Source: Bacteroidales bacterium UBA1184
GTDB lineage: Bacteria; Bacteroidota; Bacteroidia; Bacteroidales; ML635J-15
Assembly: GCA_002310235.1 (NCBI GenBank)
Contig: DBYO01000038.1
Coordinates: 1-25,227, forward strand
Length of the DNA: 25,227 nt
Direction: 5' to 3'
This document shows, piece after piece, positions 1-7,703 of the stretch (position 1 is the stretch's first letter; each line of letters begins with the position of its first letter). The notes under the pieces are model-generated. The model was not told the origin of the DNA and did not search any database. It was given only the letters and a program-made list of their open reading frames with translations. A program made the position numbers and the translations under genes.

Positions 1-800
1 ATCTGCTCGAACTCGCGCATACGGAAAATGAACTGGCGAGCAACAATCTCGTTACGGAAAGCCTTACCTATCTGTGCGATGCCGAACGGAATCTTCATAC
101 GGCCGGTCTTCTGTACGTTGAGGTAGTTGACGAAAATCCCCTGTGCCGTTTCTGGACGCAGATAGATGGTGTTTGCACCTTCGGCAACAGAGCCTAACCT
201 GGTGTCGAACATAAGATTGAACTGACGGACTTCTGTCCAGTTCTTGGTTCCCGAAATCGGGCAAACGATACCTTCGTCGATGATTATCTGGCGAATGCCA
301 TCAAGGTCGTTGTCTTCCAAAGCCTTTACGAAGCGAGCCTTTACAGCGTCCATCTTTGCCTGATAGTCGAGTACGCGCTGGTTGGTGCTGCGAAATTGTT
401 CCTCGTTGAAGGCATCGCCGAAACGCTTGCGGGCTTTCTCAACTTCCTTGTTAATCTTATCGTTGAACTTTTCGATATGGTCTTCGATGAGGACATCAGC
501 GCGGTAGCGCTTTTTGGAGTCCTTGTTGTCGATTAGCGGGTCGTTGAATGCATCTACGTGTCCCGAAGCTTTCCAAATAGTAGGGTGCATGAATATTGCA
601 GAGTCGAGACCAACGACTTCCTCGTTGAGTTGAACCATAGCCTTCCACCAGTATTCCTTGATGTTGTTCTTGAGTTCAACGCCATTCTGTCCGTAGTCGT
701 AAACTGCACTCAATCCGTCGTACAGTTCGGATGATTGAAATATGAATCCGTATTCTTTGCAGTGCGATACGATTTTTTTGAATAAATCTTCCTGTGTCAT
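1..800 (-). CDS. glyQS: Glycine--tRNA ligase, N-terminal part (cut by window edge)
   Basis: This is a class II aminoacyl-tRNA synthetase that attaches glycine to tRNA-Gly in the cytoplasm. The reading frame opens at ATG 800-798 with MTQEDLFKKIVSHCKEYGF and stays open to base 1, giving 266 codons; the rest lies outside the window. Recognisable stretches are the N-terminal GlyRS block (FIFQSSELYDGLSAVYDYG), MHPTIWKASGHVDAFNDPL, the YLRPETAQGIF block and the class II motif 2 with FRNE at residues 248-251. The family is the single-chain alpha2 type, also called glyS in some annotations, normally about 510 residues, so roughly half is present. The 74-base gap to the upstream MORN-repeat gene on the same strand holds a perfect palindrome (841-860), so separate transcription is possible. 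Identity is seen directly from conserved motifs. Confidence 0.95.
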   Translation of the reverse strand, partial: MTQEDLFKKIVSHCKEYGFIFQSSELYDGLSAVYDYGQNGVELKNNIKEYWWKAMVQLNEEVVGLDSAIFMHPTIWKASGHVDAFNDPLIDNKDSKKRYRADVLIEDHIEKFNDKINKEVEKARKRFGDAFNEEQFRSTNQRVLDYQAKMDAVKARFVKALEDNDLDGIRQIIIDEGIVCPISGTKNWTEVRQFNLMFDTRLGSVAEGANTIYLRPETAQGIFVNYLNVQKTGRMKIPFGIAQIGKAFRNEIVARQFIFRMREFEQ

Positions 801-840
801 TTTGTTATGTTGTTTTAAAAAGTTTCTGATTTCTAGGTTG

Positions 841-860
841 GGACGAAGCATGCTTCGTCC
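841..860. repeat. 20-bp perfect palindrome in the glyQS upstream gap
   Basis: GGACGAAGCATGCTTCGTCC is identical on both strands and sits between the 3' end of the MORN-repeat gene (875) and the glyQS start (800). It resembles the short palindromic intergenic repeats that are scattered in many bacterial genomes. No clean T-run follows on the minus strand, so it is not a textbook intrinsic terminator, although it could form a hairpin in the MORN gene transcript. Confidence 0.7.
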
Positions 861-874
861 GTATTTTTTATCCT

Positions 875-2707
875 TTATCTTCTATAACCTCCGCCTCCGC
901 TTCTCGTATTTTGAGGATTTGCTTGTTGCTGCGCCTTCTGCTTGTTCTGTGGCAAGTTGGGATTGTCATCAACAATTATTTCAACCTGACGATTGCCAAG
1001 GAACTTAGACTGGAATGTTATATTTCCGCGTTGATCGTAGCGAGTGAATTTACCTTCTTTCATGCCGTCGCGGTAGTTTGTTTCGGTTTGCAGTCCTCCA
1101 AAATCGTAAAAATCCTGCCATTTGCCATCTGGCTTGTCGTTCTTATAGTACTCGACCTTTATAATGCCGCCATTGGCATTGCGATATGTAAATTTTCCAT
1201 TGCGCTTGCCCATGTTGTATGTGCCGCTAATCATTTCAACGCCACGAATATTGTAATTTTTATATGATCCATTAAGGACAGATGTTTTGCCTTCTCCGTT
1301 TTTCGAATCGGTTATTTTATATGTCTCCTCGAATTGAGGTCTGCCATTTTCGAACCAGAAGTCGTTTCTTCCGCAAAGTAGTCCATTGCTATATTCCACA
1401 ACAGATTTTTTATTGCCGTTGTCGTGCCAAGCTTCCCATTTTCCTTCCATAATGCCGTTCTTGTAGTTGCCACGGAGAACCATCACGCCGTCTTCGTTCC
1501 ACTCGGTCCAAAGACCAGTCTCCTCGTCGTTTTCATACTGACCTTCGCGAAATCTCTGTCCGTTCTCGAAGAAGATGAGCCAAGCGCCGCTACGTAACCC
1601 AGCAGTATAGTCAACCACCTTCCACACCTGACCGTTCGAGTACCAGTATGTCCAGCGACCATCCATCTTGCCTTTCGAGTATTTTCCTTCGTTGCCCTTC
1701 TGACCGTCCTTGCGCCAGTAGGTCCAAAGGCCTTCCTGCAGGTCGTCCTTGAAGTTGCCGTCGATGTCGGGCTGACCGTTTTCGAGCCAGAAATGAGCTT
1801 CACCGTTCAGTTTTCCGTCAATGTAGGTCATTTCCGATTCCTTCTGTCCGTTCTCAAAGTATTTGGTCTGTAAACCGTCACGTACATCCATCTTGTAGTT
1901 GTTGATGCTACGCACCTTGCCAGAGCGATACCAGTAAGTCCATGTCTTGTCGCGCTTGCCGTCGGTCATTACGCCCTCCATTTCCTTTGCACCAGTGCGT
2001 GTCCAGAAGGTGTTGAGACCATTCTCGTAGTTAATTTCGGTCTTGAGCTGACCGTTGTCGTACCATTCTTTCCATTCTCCAATGCGTTCACCCGAAGCAA
2101 AAGTTCCTTCCGATTTTTTCTTACCGTTTTCGTGGTAGTAGGTCCATTTTCCGTCCTCGACGCCGTTCTTAATGTTACCTTCCGAGTTTTTTGCACCGTT
2201 GTCGTAGTAGTTTATCATCGAACCATTGCCACCAGTCACGGTTTGTTTACCGTCGCGAGTAAAGAACTTGTTGATGCTTACTATTTTTCCATCGTGATAA
2301 ACGATTTCCGACTGTTGATTGCCGTTATCGTAGAAAAGTTGCCAGATGCTATCGCGTACATTTGTGTTGTAGAATCCTTTAAGTTTAGGATTGCCATTTT
2401 CGTAGTATTCTTCGCAGGCACCATGGCGGCTATTGGCACGGTAGTTGTATAGCTCGCGCTTGTTTCCGTTGTTGTAATATGTAATATTCTCACCATGAAG
2501 CATGTCTTTGTAGAAATCGGTTTGGGCGGCAAGTTTGCCTTCTGGCGAATAAAACTTCCATGTGCCAAAACGCAATCCGAGGTACATTGTTCCCTCCTCT
2601 TTAGTGTTGCCGTTTTTGTAAAGAATCTTCTCTTGAGTGTATTCTTGAGCCGTTGCCGACATTGTTGCGACAATTGCTATGATTGTGAAAATAAAACGAA
2701 TTTTCAT
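875..2707 (-). CDS. Secreted MORN-repeat protein (about 22 repeats)
   Basis: The protein has 610 residues. It starts with a signal peptide (MKIRFIFTIIAIVATMSATAQ, likely cleaved after TAQ) and is then almost entirely short repeats of the form G-x-W-x-x-(Y/W)-x-x-N-G-x-x-x-x-E-x-x-Y, about 20-25 residues each, from residue 25 to about 570. I count roughly 22 units by their NG/DG turns. This is the MORN_2 type of repeat, which databases often label as a YwqK-family antitoxin. The last 30 residues are a low-complexity tail rich in Gln and Asn that ends in GGGGYRR. The protein should be in the periplasm or at the outer membrane. Such repeats form an extended beta-sheet scaffold, but no ligand or partner can be deduced. 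A -7-like box lies upstream (2737-2744). No sorting domain was seen. Confidence 0.88.
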   Translation of the reverse strand: MKIRFIFTIIAIVATMSATAQEYTQEKILYKNGNTKEEGTMYLGLRFGTWKFYSPEGKLAAQTDFYKDMLHGENITYYNNGNKRELYNYRANSRHGACEEYYENGNPKLKGFYNTNVRDSIWQLFYDNGNQQSEIVYHDGKIVSINKFFTRDGKQTVTGGNGSMINYYDNGAKNSEGNIKNGVEDGKWTYYHENGKKKSEGTFASGERIGEWKEWYDNGQLKTEINYENGLNTFWTRTGAKEMEGVMTDGKRDKTWTYWYRSGKVRSINNYKMDVRDGLQTKYFENGQKESEMTYIDGKLNGEAHFWLENGQPDIDGNFKDDLQEGLWTYWRKDGQKGNEGKYSKGKMDGRWTYWYSNGQVWKVVDYTAGLRSGAWLIFFENGQRFREGQYENDEETGLWTEWNEDGVMVLRGNYKNGIMEGKWEAWHDNGNKKSVVEYSNGLLCGRNDFWFENGRPQFEETYKITDSKNGEGKTSVLNGSYKNYNIRGVEMISGTYNMGKRNGKFTYRNANGGIIKVEYYKNDKPDGKWQDFYDFGGLQTETNYRDGMKEGKFTRYDQRGNITFQSKFLGNRQVEIIVDDNPNLPQNKQKAQQQANPQNTRSGGGGYRR

Positions 2708-2736
2708 GACTTTATGGTAATAATTTTACAAGATAA

Positions 2737-2744
2737 CAAAATTA
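2737..2744 (-). promoter_or_regulatory. Possible -7 box for the MORN-repeat gene
   Basis: Read on the minus strand this is TAATTTTG, a match to the Bacteroidetes -7 consensus TAnnTTTG, ending about 29 bases before the ATG at 2707. No TTG lies at the expected 19-21 bp further upstream, so only half of the promoter is supported. Confidence 0.4.
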
Positions 2745-2866
2745 CCCCTATATAATATTAGTAAGGTATATGATGAGAATTTTTTATCAACACATTGAAT
2801 AGGAGTGCATAAAAGTGGTAAGTTTTTGTTATTGTATTGATTTGCAAAAAAAGACGCAAAAAAATT

Positions 2867-2898
2867 TTGTAGTATTCAAAAAAAATTTTTTATCTTTG
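2867..2898 (+). promoter_or_regulatory. Bacteroidetes-type promoter (-33 TTG / -7 TATCTTTG)
   Basis: TTG at 2867-2869 and TATCTTTG at 2891-2898 are separated by 21 bp, matching the primary sigma factor consensus of Bacteroidetes. The site lies 30 bases before ATG 2928 and drives the secreted protein and LuxE-like pair. The surrounding DNA is rich in A- and T-tracts. Confidence 0.75.
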
Positions 2899-2927
2899 TT
2901 GATAACTTTTTAAACCTATTGTTGGCT

Positions 2928-3734
2928 ATGGTTGTTAGATTTTTTAAAAGGTTTATGACCCTTGTGTTTGTTAGTGTTTTTGCCCTTAATTTATTTTCGG
3001 CAGAAGTTGAGTTTGGTGGAACGTTTTACGAACAGAACGCCTATATCAAGAATCCTACGTTAGGTTCGGGTTTCTGTATAAACGAAGTGCTTATAAACGG
3101 AAACAAGGCCAATGTGGAAGTTAATACAGGAGTCGTAGTGGTTGATTTTGCCGCAAACGGACTTAAGTTTTGCGATAAGTTTAACATGTTGGTAAGATAC
3201 TCGGGTGACAGCAAGCCGGAACTGATAAATCCAAAAGCATTTGTAGCATCATCAACTTTTGATTTGGTGTCGGCTAAGATAGAGCCTGCTGGTAATGCTT
3301 TCAATCTTGTGCTCTCAATAAAAAGTGAGGCAGCTCCGCTTCCTTTTTATGTGGAACTATACAAGAGTGACAAGTGGGTTGTGTGCGGTGTCTTCCAAGG
3401 TAAAGGTGGAAGTGCGGAAAAAACATACTCTATACCATTTTCAGGTCTCGTAGGAGAGAACAAGATAAGAGTTTATCAGGTTGATAGCGATGGAATGAAG
3501 GAGCGCGAAAAAGAGGTGGCAGTGATGTCGCCTAAAACAAGCGCTGTGGTTGTTAAGAAAATTGTTTCGGGCAAGGAAATATTGTTTTCTGGCGTGACAG
3601 AATATAAGGTTGTAGATGCTTCTGGTAATACAAAGCTTCATGGAATGTCCGATGTAGTAGATATTTCTTCTTTGACAAAGGGAATGTATTTCCTTGTGTA
3701 TGAAGATGTGTATAAAAAATTCAAAACAAAATAA
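2928..3734 (+). CDS. Secreted protein with T9SS type A-like sorting domain
   Basis: I choose ATG 2928 (268 residues) over the in-frame TTG at 2919, because ATG gives a normal signal peptide starting MVVRFFKRF and ending near LNLFSA|EVE. The middle (residues about 25-205) is predicted to be beta-rich, with two parts: one around VLINGNKANVEV, and one around LPFYVELYKSDKWVVCGVF followed by GENKIRVYQVD, which resembles a fibronectin- or Ig-like fold. The last 60 residues resemble a T9SS type A sorting domain: a short strand, YKVVDASGNTK, then DISSLTKGMYFLV and a basic end KKFKTK. The product is therefore probably exported through T9SS to the surface or medium. The function is not recognised. It is 15 bases upstream of the LuxE-like gene on the same strand, so the two are probably co-transcribed. 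Confidence 0.8.
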   Translation: MVVRFFKRFMTLVFVSVFALNLFSAEVEFGGTFYEQNAYIKNPTLGSGFCINEVLINGNKANVEVNTGVVVVDFAANGLKFCDKFNMLVRYSGDSKPELINPKAFVASSTFDLVSAKIEPAGNAFNLVLSIKSEAAPLPFYVELYKSDKWVVCGVFQGKGGSAEKTYSIPFSGLVGENKIRVYQVDSDGMKEREKEVAVMSPKTSAVVVKKIVSGKEILFSGVTEYKVVDASGNTKLHGMSDVVDISSLTKGMYFLVYEDVYKKFKTK

Positions 3735-3749
3735 AGTAGATAATAGACG

Positions 3750-4742
3750 TTGTTTTTCGACATCGAAAGATATTGCAATGATATATTTGCTATAAAGACA
3801 GCCGCCGATTGCGAGCGGCTTTCTTTACAAGCTTTTTATTTTCAATATACAAACAATCCAATATATCGCAAATATTGTGATTTGTTGTGTGTTGATGCGG
3901 CTGCTATAAATTATATTGCCGATGTTCCCTTTATGCCTGTCGAATTTTTTAAGTCTCACAAGTTGTTGTGCGACGGCAGGGATGTGGAGGTTGTGTTTAC
4001 ATCGAGTAGTACAACTGGGGCAGTTCCGTCATCGCATTATGTAGCTGATGCGAGCTTGTATCGTAAAGCGTTTCTAGCAGGATTTAGACAATTCTATGGA
4101 GAACCGTCAGATTTTTGCATACTTGGCTTGCTGCCTGCATACCTCGAACGAAGTGGTTCGAGTCTTGTGTATATGGTTGACGAGCTAGTGAAAATGTCAG
4201 GAGATTGCCGTAGTGGTTTCTTTCTCCACAATCACGAAGATTTATACAATACTATTTGTCATCTCGAAGCGCAATCACGTAAATATATATTAATAGGAGT
4301 AAGCTTCGCTTTGCTCGACTTTGCTGAGAAATACAGCTTGCAGATGAAAAACGGCATTGTGATGGAGACAGGCGGCATGAAGGGACGCCGCAAAGAGATG
4401 GTGCGTTCCGAGCTGCATTCCATTCTGAAGGATGCGTTTGGCGTATCGAACATACATTCAGAATATGGAATGACAGAATTGTTGTCGCAAGCATATTCGG
4501 ATGGCAATGGTATTTACAAATGCAGTTCGACAATGAAAGTATTGGTGCGAGAACCCAACGATCCTTTGTCTGTTCATGCATCGGGTAGTGGAGCGATAAA
4601 TGTTGTTGATCTTGCCAATATTTACTCATGCAGTTTCTTGCAGACTTCCGATTTGGGTCATGTATCAGACGATGGAACTTTTACTGTTTCAGGTAGGTTC
4701 GACAGTGCCGATGTTCGCGGTTGTAATCTTATGGTTTTGTAA
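3750..4742 (+). CDS. LuxE-like acyl-protein synthetase (ANL family)
   Basis: The 330-residue protein belongs to the LuxE/acyl-protein synthetase group of adenylate-forming enzymes, which activate a carboxylic acid with ATP and pass the acyl group to a protein cysteine or another acceptor. Visible motifs are the P-loop-like SSSTTG at residues 85-90, EYGMTE at 238-243 followed by LLSQAY (very typical of LuxE), and the late TSDLGHV...GRFDSADVRG block that contributes the adenylate-binding Asp and Arg. The start is TTG 3750: an in-frame stop (TAG 3744-3746) lies just upstream and the next in-frame ATG would remove about 60 residues. It follows the secreted-protein gene by 15 bases. No luxC- or luxD-like gene is present, so bioluminescence is not implied. 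The substrate is unknown; envelope or surface-sugar modification is a guess. Confidence 0.85.
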   Translation: MFFDIERYCNDIFAIKTAADCERLSLQAFYFQYTNNPIYRKYCDLLCVDAAAINYIADVPFMPVEFFKSHKLLCDGRDVEVVFTSSSTTGAVPSSHYVADASLYRKAFLAGFRQFYGEPSDFCILGLLPAYLERSGSSLVYMVDELVKMSGDCRSGFFLHNHEDLYNTICHLEAQSRKYILIGVSFALLDFAEKYSLQMKNGIVMETGGMKGRRKEMVRSELHSILKDAFGVSNIHSEYGMTELLSQAYSDGNGIYKCSSTMKVLVREPNDPLSVHASGSGAINVVDLANIYSCSFLQTSDLGHVSDDGTFTVSGRFDSADVRGCNLMVL

Positions 4743-5273
4743 TATACATACCTTTAATATATATAGCATTTTTCTCCGCTTTTTCTGCATGTATAAAACT
4801 ACATTAGGCATATTTTGCTAAAGTTGACGTGTGTAACCTCCCGATTATTAAACAATTAGTATAATGAAAGCTTAATAATTCGTATTGCAATGTGCACATT
4901 TATAAATAGTTACATGTGTTTTTGTTAATTGTTAATTCAAGTTGATAACTATACAAATTTGATAATGTTCCCCCTTGTAAAAAAGCCTAAAAAAAGACAA
5001 AAAAATAGCAGAAAAAGTTTGGTCGGAGAGAAAGATTTGAGTACTTTTATGGGCTGCAAAAATGATGCAGGAGATTGAGTTTTGAGTTTTGGGATTTGAT
5101 CCCGTAAATAAAAGAAACACAGAGACTTGTCGTTAGTGTTTAGGATAATGTCAATGATGTTTTAGTTTTGAAAATTTTTTTGAAAAATATTTTTTTAAGA
5201 AGTTTTCTCAATCTTTTGCCGTCTTGCATCAAATAAATATTGTTTAACAAAAAAAATAAAAGGATACGGTCTA
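4743..5273. other. 531-bp AT-rich intergenic region upstream of dnaA
   Basis: No convincing gene is seen. Contents: a 12-bp palindrome AATGTGCACATT (4889-4900), a run of GTTAATT-type repeats near 4925-4940, a long stretch with poly-A and poly-T tracts (5160-5215), and one -7-like box TAGTTTTG at 5163-5170 about 100 bases before dnaA without a well-placed -33 TTG. I found no DnaA box matching TTATNCACA on either strand. The region may hold a long dnaA leader or regulatory DNA. Confidence 0.5.
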
Positions 5274-6701
5274 ATGACAACAAGAAACTGCGAAGAGGTT
5301 TGGGAAAAATGCTTGAAGATTATTCAAGACAATTTAGCAAAGGTTGCATTTAACACATGGTTTGCTCCGATAGTTCCTGTCGATCTAAAAGGCAGTCAAC
5401 TTACCATACAGGTGCCGAGTACGTACTTTTACGAATATCTTGAAGAACATTACTTGGAACTTATGGCAATGACATTGCACAGGGTAATTGGTCCCGATGC
5501 AAATCTCGAATACAGAATTGTCGTAAGCAACGATCAGAATGCCGGCAGAACAGTTACCGTGGCTATGCCTTCGAATCATGTTCCCAAGAGAATCCCCAAC
5601 GTATCTACTTTGCCAAGAAAGGGAGCCGACGAACCTCTCAACCCATTCGCAATACCTGGTCTTAAAAAGATACAGATAGACCCACATCTTAATCCCGAAT
5701 ATACTTTCGAAAACTATGTCGAAGGCGAATGCAACCGTCTCGCTCGCGCAGCTGGCTTCGCAGTGGCTGGCAATCCTGCAGGAACGTCATTCAATCCGTT
5801 ATTTATTTACGGCGGTTCGGGTCTTGGAAAGACTCACCTGGCTAATGCAATAGGCCTTGAGGTAAAGAAGAATTTCCCCGACAAGGTCGTGCTGTATGTC
5901 GATGCCAACAAGTTCCTTACTCAGTACATGCAGGCTACTCGCGATAACAACCGCAACGACTTCATCAACTTTTACCAGATGATAGACGTGCTTATCCTTG
6001 ACGATGTGCAGTATTTCGCTGACAAGCAGGGAACACAGGAGGTTTTCTTCCAGATATTCAACTATCTCCACCAGCATCAGAAACAGCTTATTCTTACTTC
6101 CGACAAGGCTCCAGTAGATCTGAACGGAATGGAGGAAAGATTGTTGTCGAGATTTAAATGGGGTTTGGCTGCCGACCTTCAGGAGCCCGATTTCGAAACC
6201 AGAATAAGGATACTTAAGAGAAAAACCTATAAGGATGGTATAGAAATTAAGGAAGAAATCCTCGAATACATTGCTTCGCACGTAACCAACAACGTTCGTG
6301 AACTCGAAGGAACTCTCATTTCATTGCTCGCACAGGCTACTCTTAACAAAAAGGAAATCACACTCGAACTTGCAAAGGGCATGATAGATAAGCTTGTTAA
6401 GAACACCCAGCGCGAAATTTCGATCGACTACATACAGAAGGTTGTATGCAACTACTTCTCTATGTCGGTGGATGTGCTTAGCAGCAAAACCCGCAAGCGT
6501 GAAATCGTACAGGCTCGCCAAATAGCAATGTACTTCGCTAAGAACATGACAAAGTGCTCGCTTGCAATGATTGGTAACGCTATCGGTAACAAAGACCATG
6601 CAACAGTACTTCATGCATGTAAAACTGTAAACAACCTTATCGAGACCGACAAAGCATTCAAACAGGATCTCGACGAGATTGAAAAGAGATTGAAAATGTA
6701 A
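5274..6701 (+). CDS. dnaA: Chromosomal replication initiator DnaA
   Basis: DnaA binds the origin as an ATP-dependent oligomer and opens the duplex to start replication. The protein is 475 residues, normal for the family. Domain I occupies residues 1-85 (EEVWEKCLKIIQDN...FNTWFAP), domain II is short (about 86-140), and the AAA+ domain follows with Walker A GGSGLGKT at 180-187 and Walker B ILDD at 241-244. Sensor region LLSRFKWG and the arginine-rich segment are present. Domain IV holds the DNA-binding helix-turn-helix with the DnaA signature around GNKDHATVLHACKTV near the C-terminus. The start ATG 5274 lacks a Shine-Dalgarno sequence, as usual in Bacteroidetes. It is preceded by a 531-bp gap and ends at an intrinsic terminator. 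No dnaN or recF neighbour is present, so the gene is not in the classic origin cluster. Confidence 0.98.
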   Translation: MTTRNCEEVWEKCLKIIQDNLAKVAFNTWFAPIVPVDLKGSQLTIQVPSTYFYEYLEEHYLELMAMTLHRVIGPDANLEYRIVVSNDQNAGRTVTVAMPSNHVPKRIPNVSTLPRKGADEPLNPFAIPGLKKIQIDPHLNPEYTFENYVEGECNRLARAAGFAVAGNPAGTSFNPLFIYGGSGLGKTHLANAIGLEVKKNFPDKVVLYVDANKFLTQYMQATRDNNRNDFINFYQMIDVLILDDVQYFADKQGTQEVFFQIFNYLHQHQKQLILTSDKAPVDLNGMEERLLSRFKWGLAADLQEPDFETRIRILKRKTYKDGIEIKEEILEYIASHVTNNVRELEGTLISLLAQATLNKKEITLELAKGMIDKLVKNTQREISIDYIQKVVCNYFSMSVDVLSSKTRKREIVQARQIAMYFAKNMTKCSLAMIGNAIGNKDHATVLHACKTVNNLIETDKAFKQDLDEIEKRLKM

Positions 6702-6721
6702 ATTGCATTTAGAAAATTAAC

Positions 6722-6742
6722 GGGGGCTTGCCCCCTTTTTTT
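6722..6742 (+). terminator. Intrinsic terminator of dnaA, touching the next start codon
   Basis: A GC-only stem (GGGGG 6722-6726 with CCCCC 6731-6735, extendable by one G-C pair) with a tiny loop is followed by seven T residues (6736-6742). The ATG of the transporter gene starts at 6743, so the terminator ends exactly where the next coding region begins. Confidence 0.85.
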
Positions 6743-7615
6743 ATGGTCTGGATAATTCTTTGTGCAATATCATACATTGGCATTTTCGTAATCTTCAAAC
6801 TTATAGATACACTAAATGCTCCGCTGCTTAACGCTGTGGTAGTTAATTATCTAACTGCTGCAGTGCTCGGATTTGTTGTTTTCGGCACATTTCCAGTAGG
6901 GCAAATCGTGTCGGCAGGATGGTTCCCGATGGGATTGTTGCTGGGATTTTTATTTATTGTAACATTTTTGCTTATCGGAATATCATCGCGAGAGACCGGA
7001 ATTGTGATAACAACTGTTGCAAGCAAGATGTCGTTGGTAATTCCTATGGCATTTTCAATAATAGCTTATGGAGAAAACATTTCGGTTGCCAAGATGACTG
7101 CAATACTATTGGCGGTAGTGTCGGTTTTCTTGTGTACTTACAAACCATCAGAAAGAAAGTCTAAAGCAAGCATATGGAAATTTATGTTGCCGGCAATCAT
7201 CTTTTTGCTCATGGGAGCCAACGACTCGCTGGTTATTTTTTCGCGCGAAGAGTTTGGAATTTTCGATGATGCCGCATTGTTTACCGCTACACTCTTTGGA
7301 ATTTCATTGTTATGCGGTCTTATATATTCAGTAGCGAAAAGGGGAGCAATGAAGAATTTTCTTGTTTTCAAGACATGGTGGCTTGGAATTCTTCTTGGTT
7401 CGTTCAATTTTGGTTCGATATATTTTGTAATTAGGTCGATGAATACAGGTCTAATTTCCACATCGTCGCTGTATGGTATATGCAACACATCTACAATATT
7501 ACTTTCGATAGTAATTGGGGTTGTGTTTTTCAAGGAAAAGCTCAACAAACTTAATATTACAGGAGGAGTGCTTGCCTTGCTTACCATAGTGTTAATGGCC
7601 TTGTCCGACTTATAG
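6743..7615 (+). CDS. DMT-superfamily (EamA-like) membrane transporter
   Basis: An integral inner-membrane protein of 290 residues with about ten hydrophobic segments arranged as two five-helix halves (segments begin near residues 1, 33, 59, 85, 118, 145, 172, 208, 238 and 268), the usual layout of drug/metabolite transporters. The end of the first half carries the typical FSIIAYGE motif before helix 5, repeated in the second half as VVFFKEKL. Substrate cannot be told from sequence. The start is taken as ATG 6743; the frame is open further upstream to a TTG at 6728, but that codon lies inside the dnaA terminator hairpin. With no leader between terminator and ATG, expression may depend on read-through from dnaA or on a promoter inside dnaA. 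Confidence 0.85.
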   Translation: MVWIILCAISYIGIFVIFKLIDTLNAPLLNAVVVNYLTAAVLGFVVFGTFPVGQIVSAGWFPMGLLLGFLFIVTFLLIGISSRETGIVITTVASKMSLVIPMAFSIIAYGENISVAKMTAILLAVVSVFLCTYKPSERKSKASIWKFMLPAIIFLLMGANDSLVIFSREEFGIFDDAALFTATLFGISLLCGLIYSVAKRGAMKNFLVFKTWWLGILLGSFNFGSIYFVIRSMNTGLISTSSLYGICNTSTILLSIVIGVVFFKEKLNKLNITGGVLALLTIVLMALSDL

Positions 7616-7653
7616 ATGCGAAGTCTCGGCTATAATATTTTTGCTATTGTTGA

Positions 7654-7683
7654 TTGTCGTGAATAATAATTTCATTAGTTTTG
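7654..7683 (+). promoter_or_regulatory. Bacteroidetes-type promoter (-33 TTG / -7 TAGTTTTG)
   Basis: TTG 7654-7656 and TAGTTTTG 7676-7683 are spaced by 19 bp. The -7 box ends 20 bases before ATG 7704, which predicts a very short leader of about 15 bases. This also argues against the longer reading frame that starts at 7641, upstream of the promoter. Confidence 0.75.
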
Positions 7684-7703
7684 CGACACAAAATTGTATT
7701 TAT

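Noticed and set aside
875..2707. Toxin-antitoxin system, as the YwqK antitoxin label would suggest
   Set aside because: The protein has a signal peptide and over twenty MORN-like repeats; no toxin-like gene lies beside it.
3750..4742. Bioluminescence (lux) operon because of the LuxE-like enzyme
   Set aside because: No luciferase (luxAB), reductase (luxC) or thioesterase (luxD) gene is present; LuxE relatives occur widely without light production.
5040..5115. tRNA-like arm GGGATTTGATCCC upstream of dnaA
   Set aside because: The loop lacks the TTCGA/TTCAA sequence of a T-arm, and no matching acceptor stem or anticodon arm could be built.
4932..5120. 62-codon minus-strand reading frame upstream of dnaA
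   Set aside because: Phe/Ser-rich translation of an AT-rich non-coding stretch, with no recognised motif and no promoter.
4743..5273. Chromosome origin (oriC) next to dnaA
   Set aside because: No DnaA box matching TTATNCACA or its complement was found, and dnaN, recF or gyrB are not nearby.
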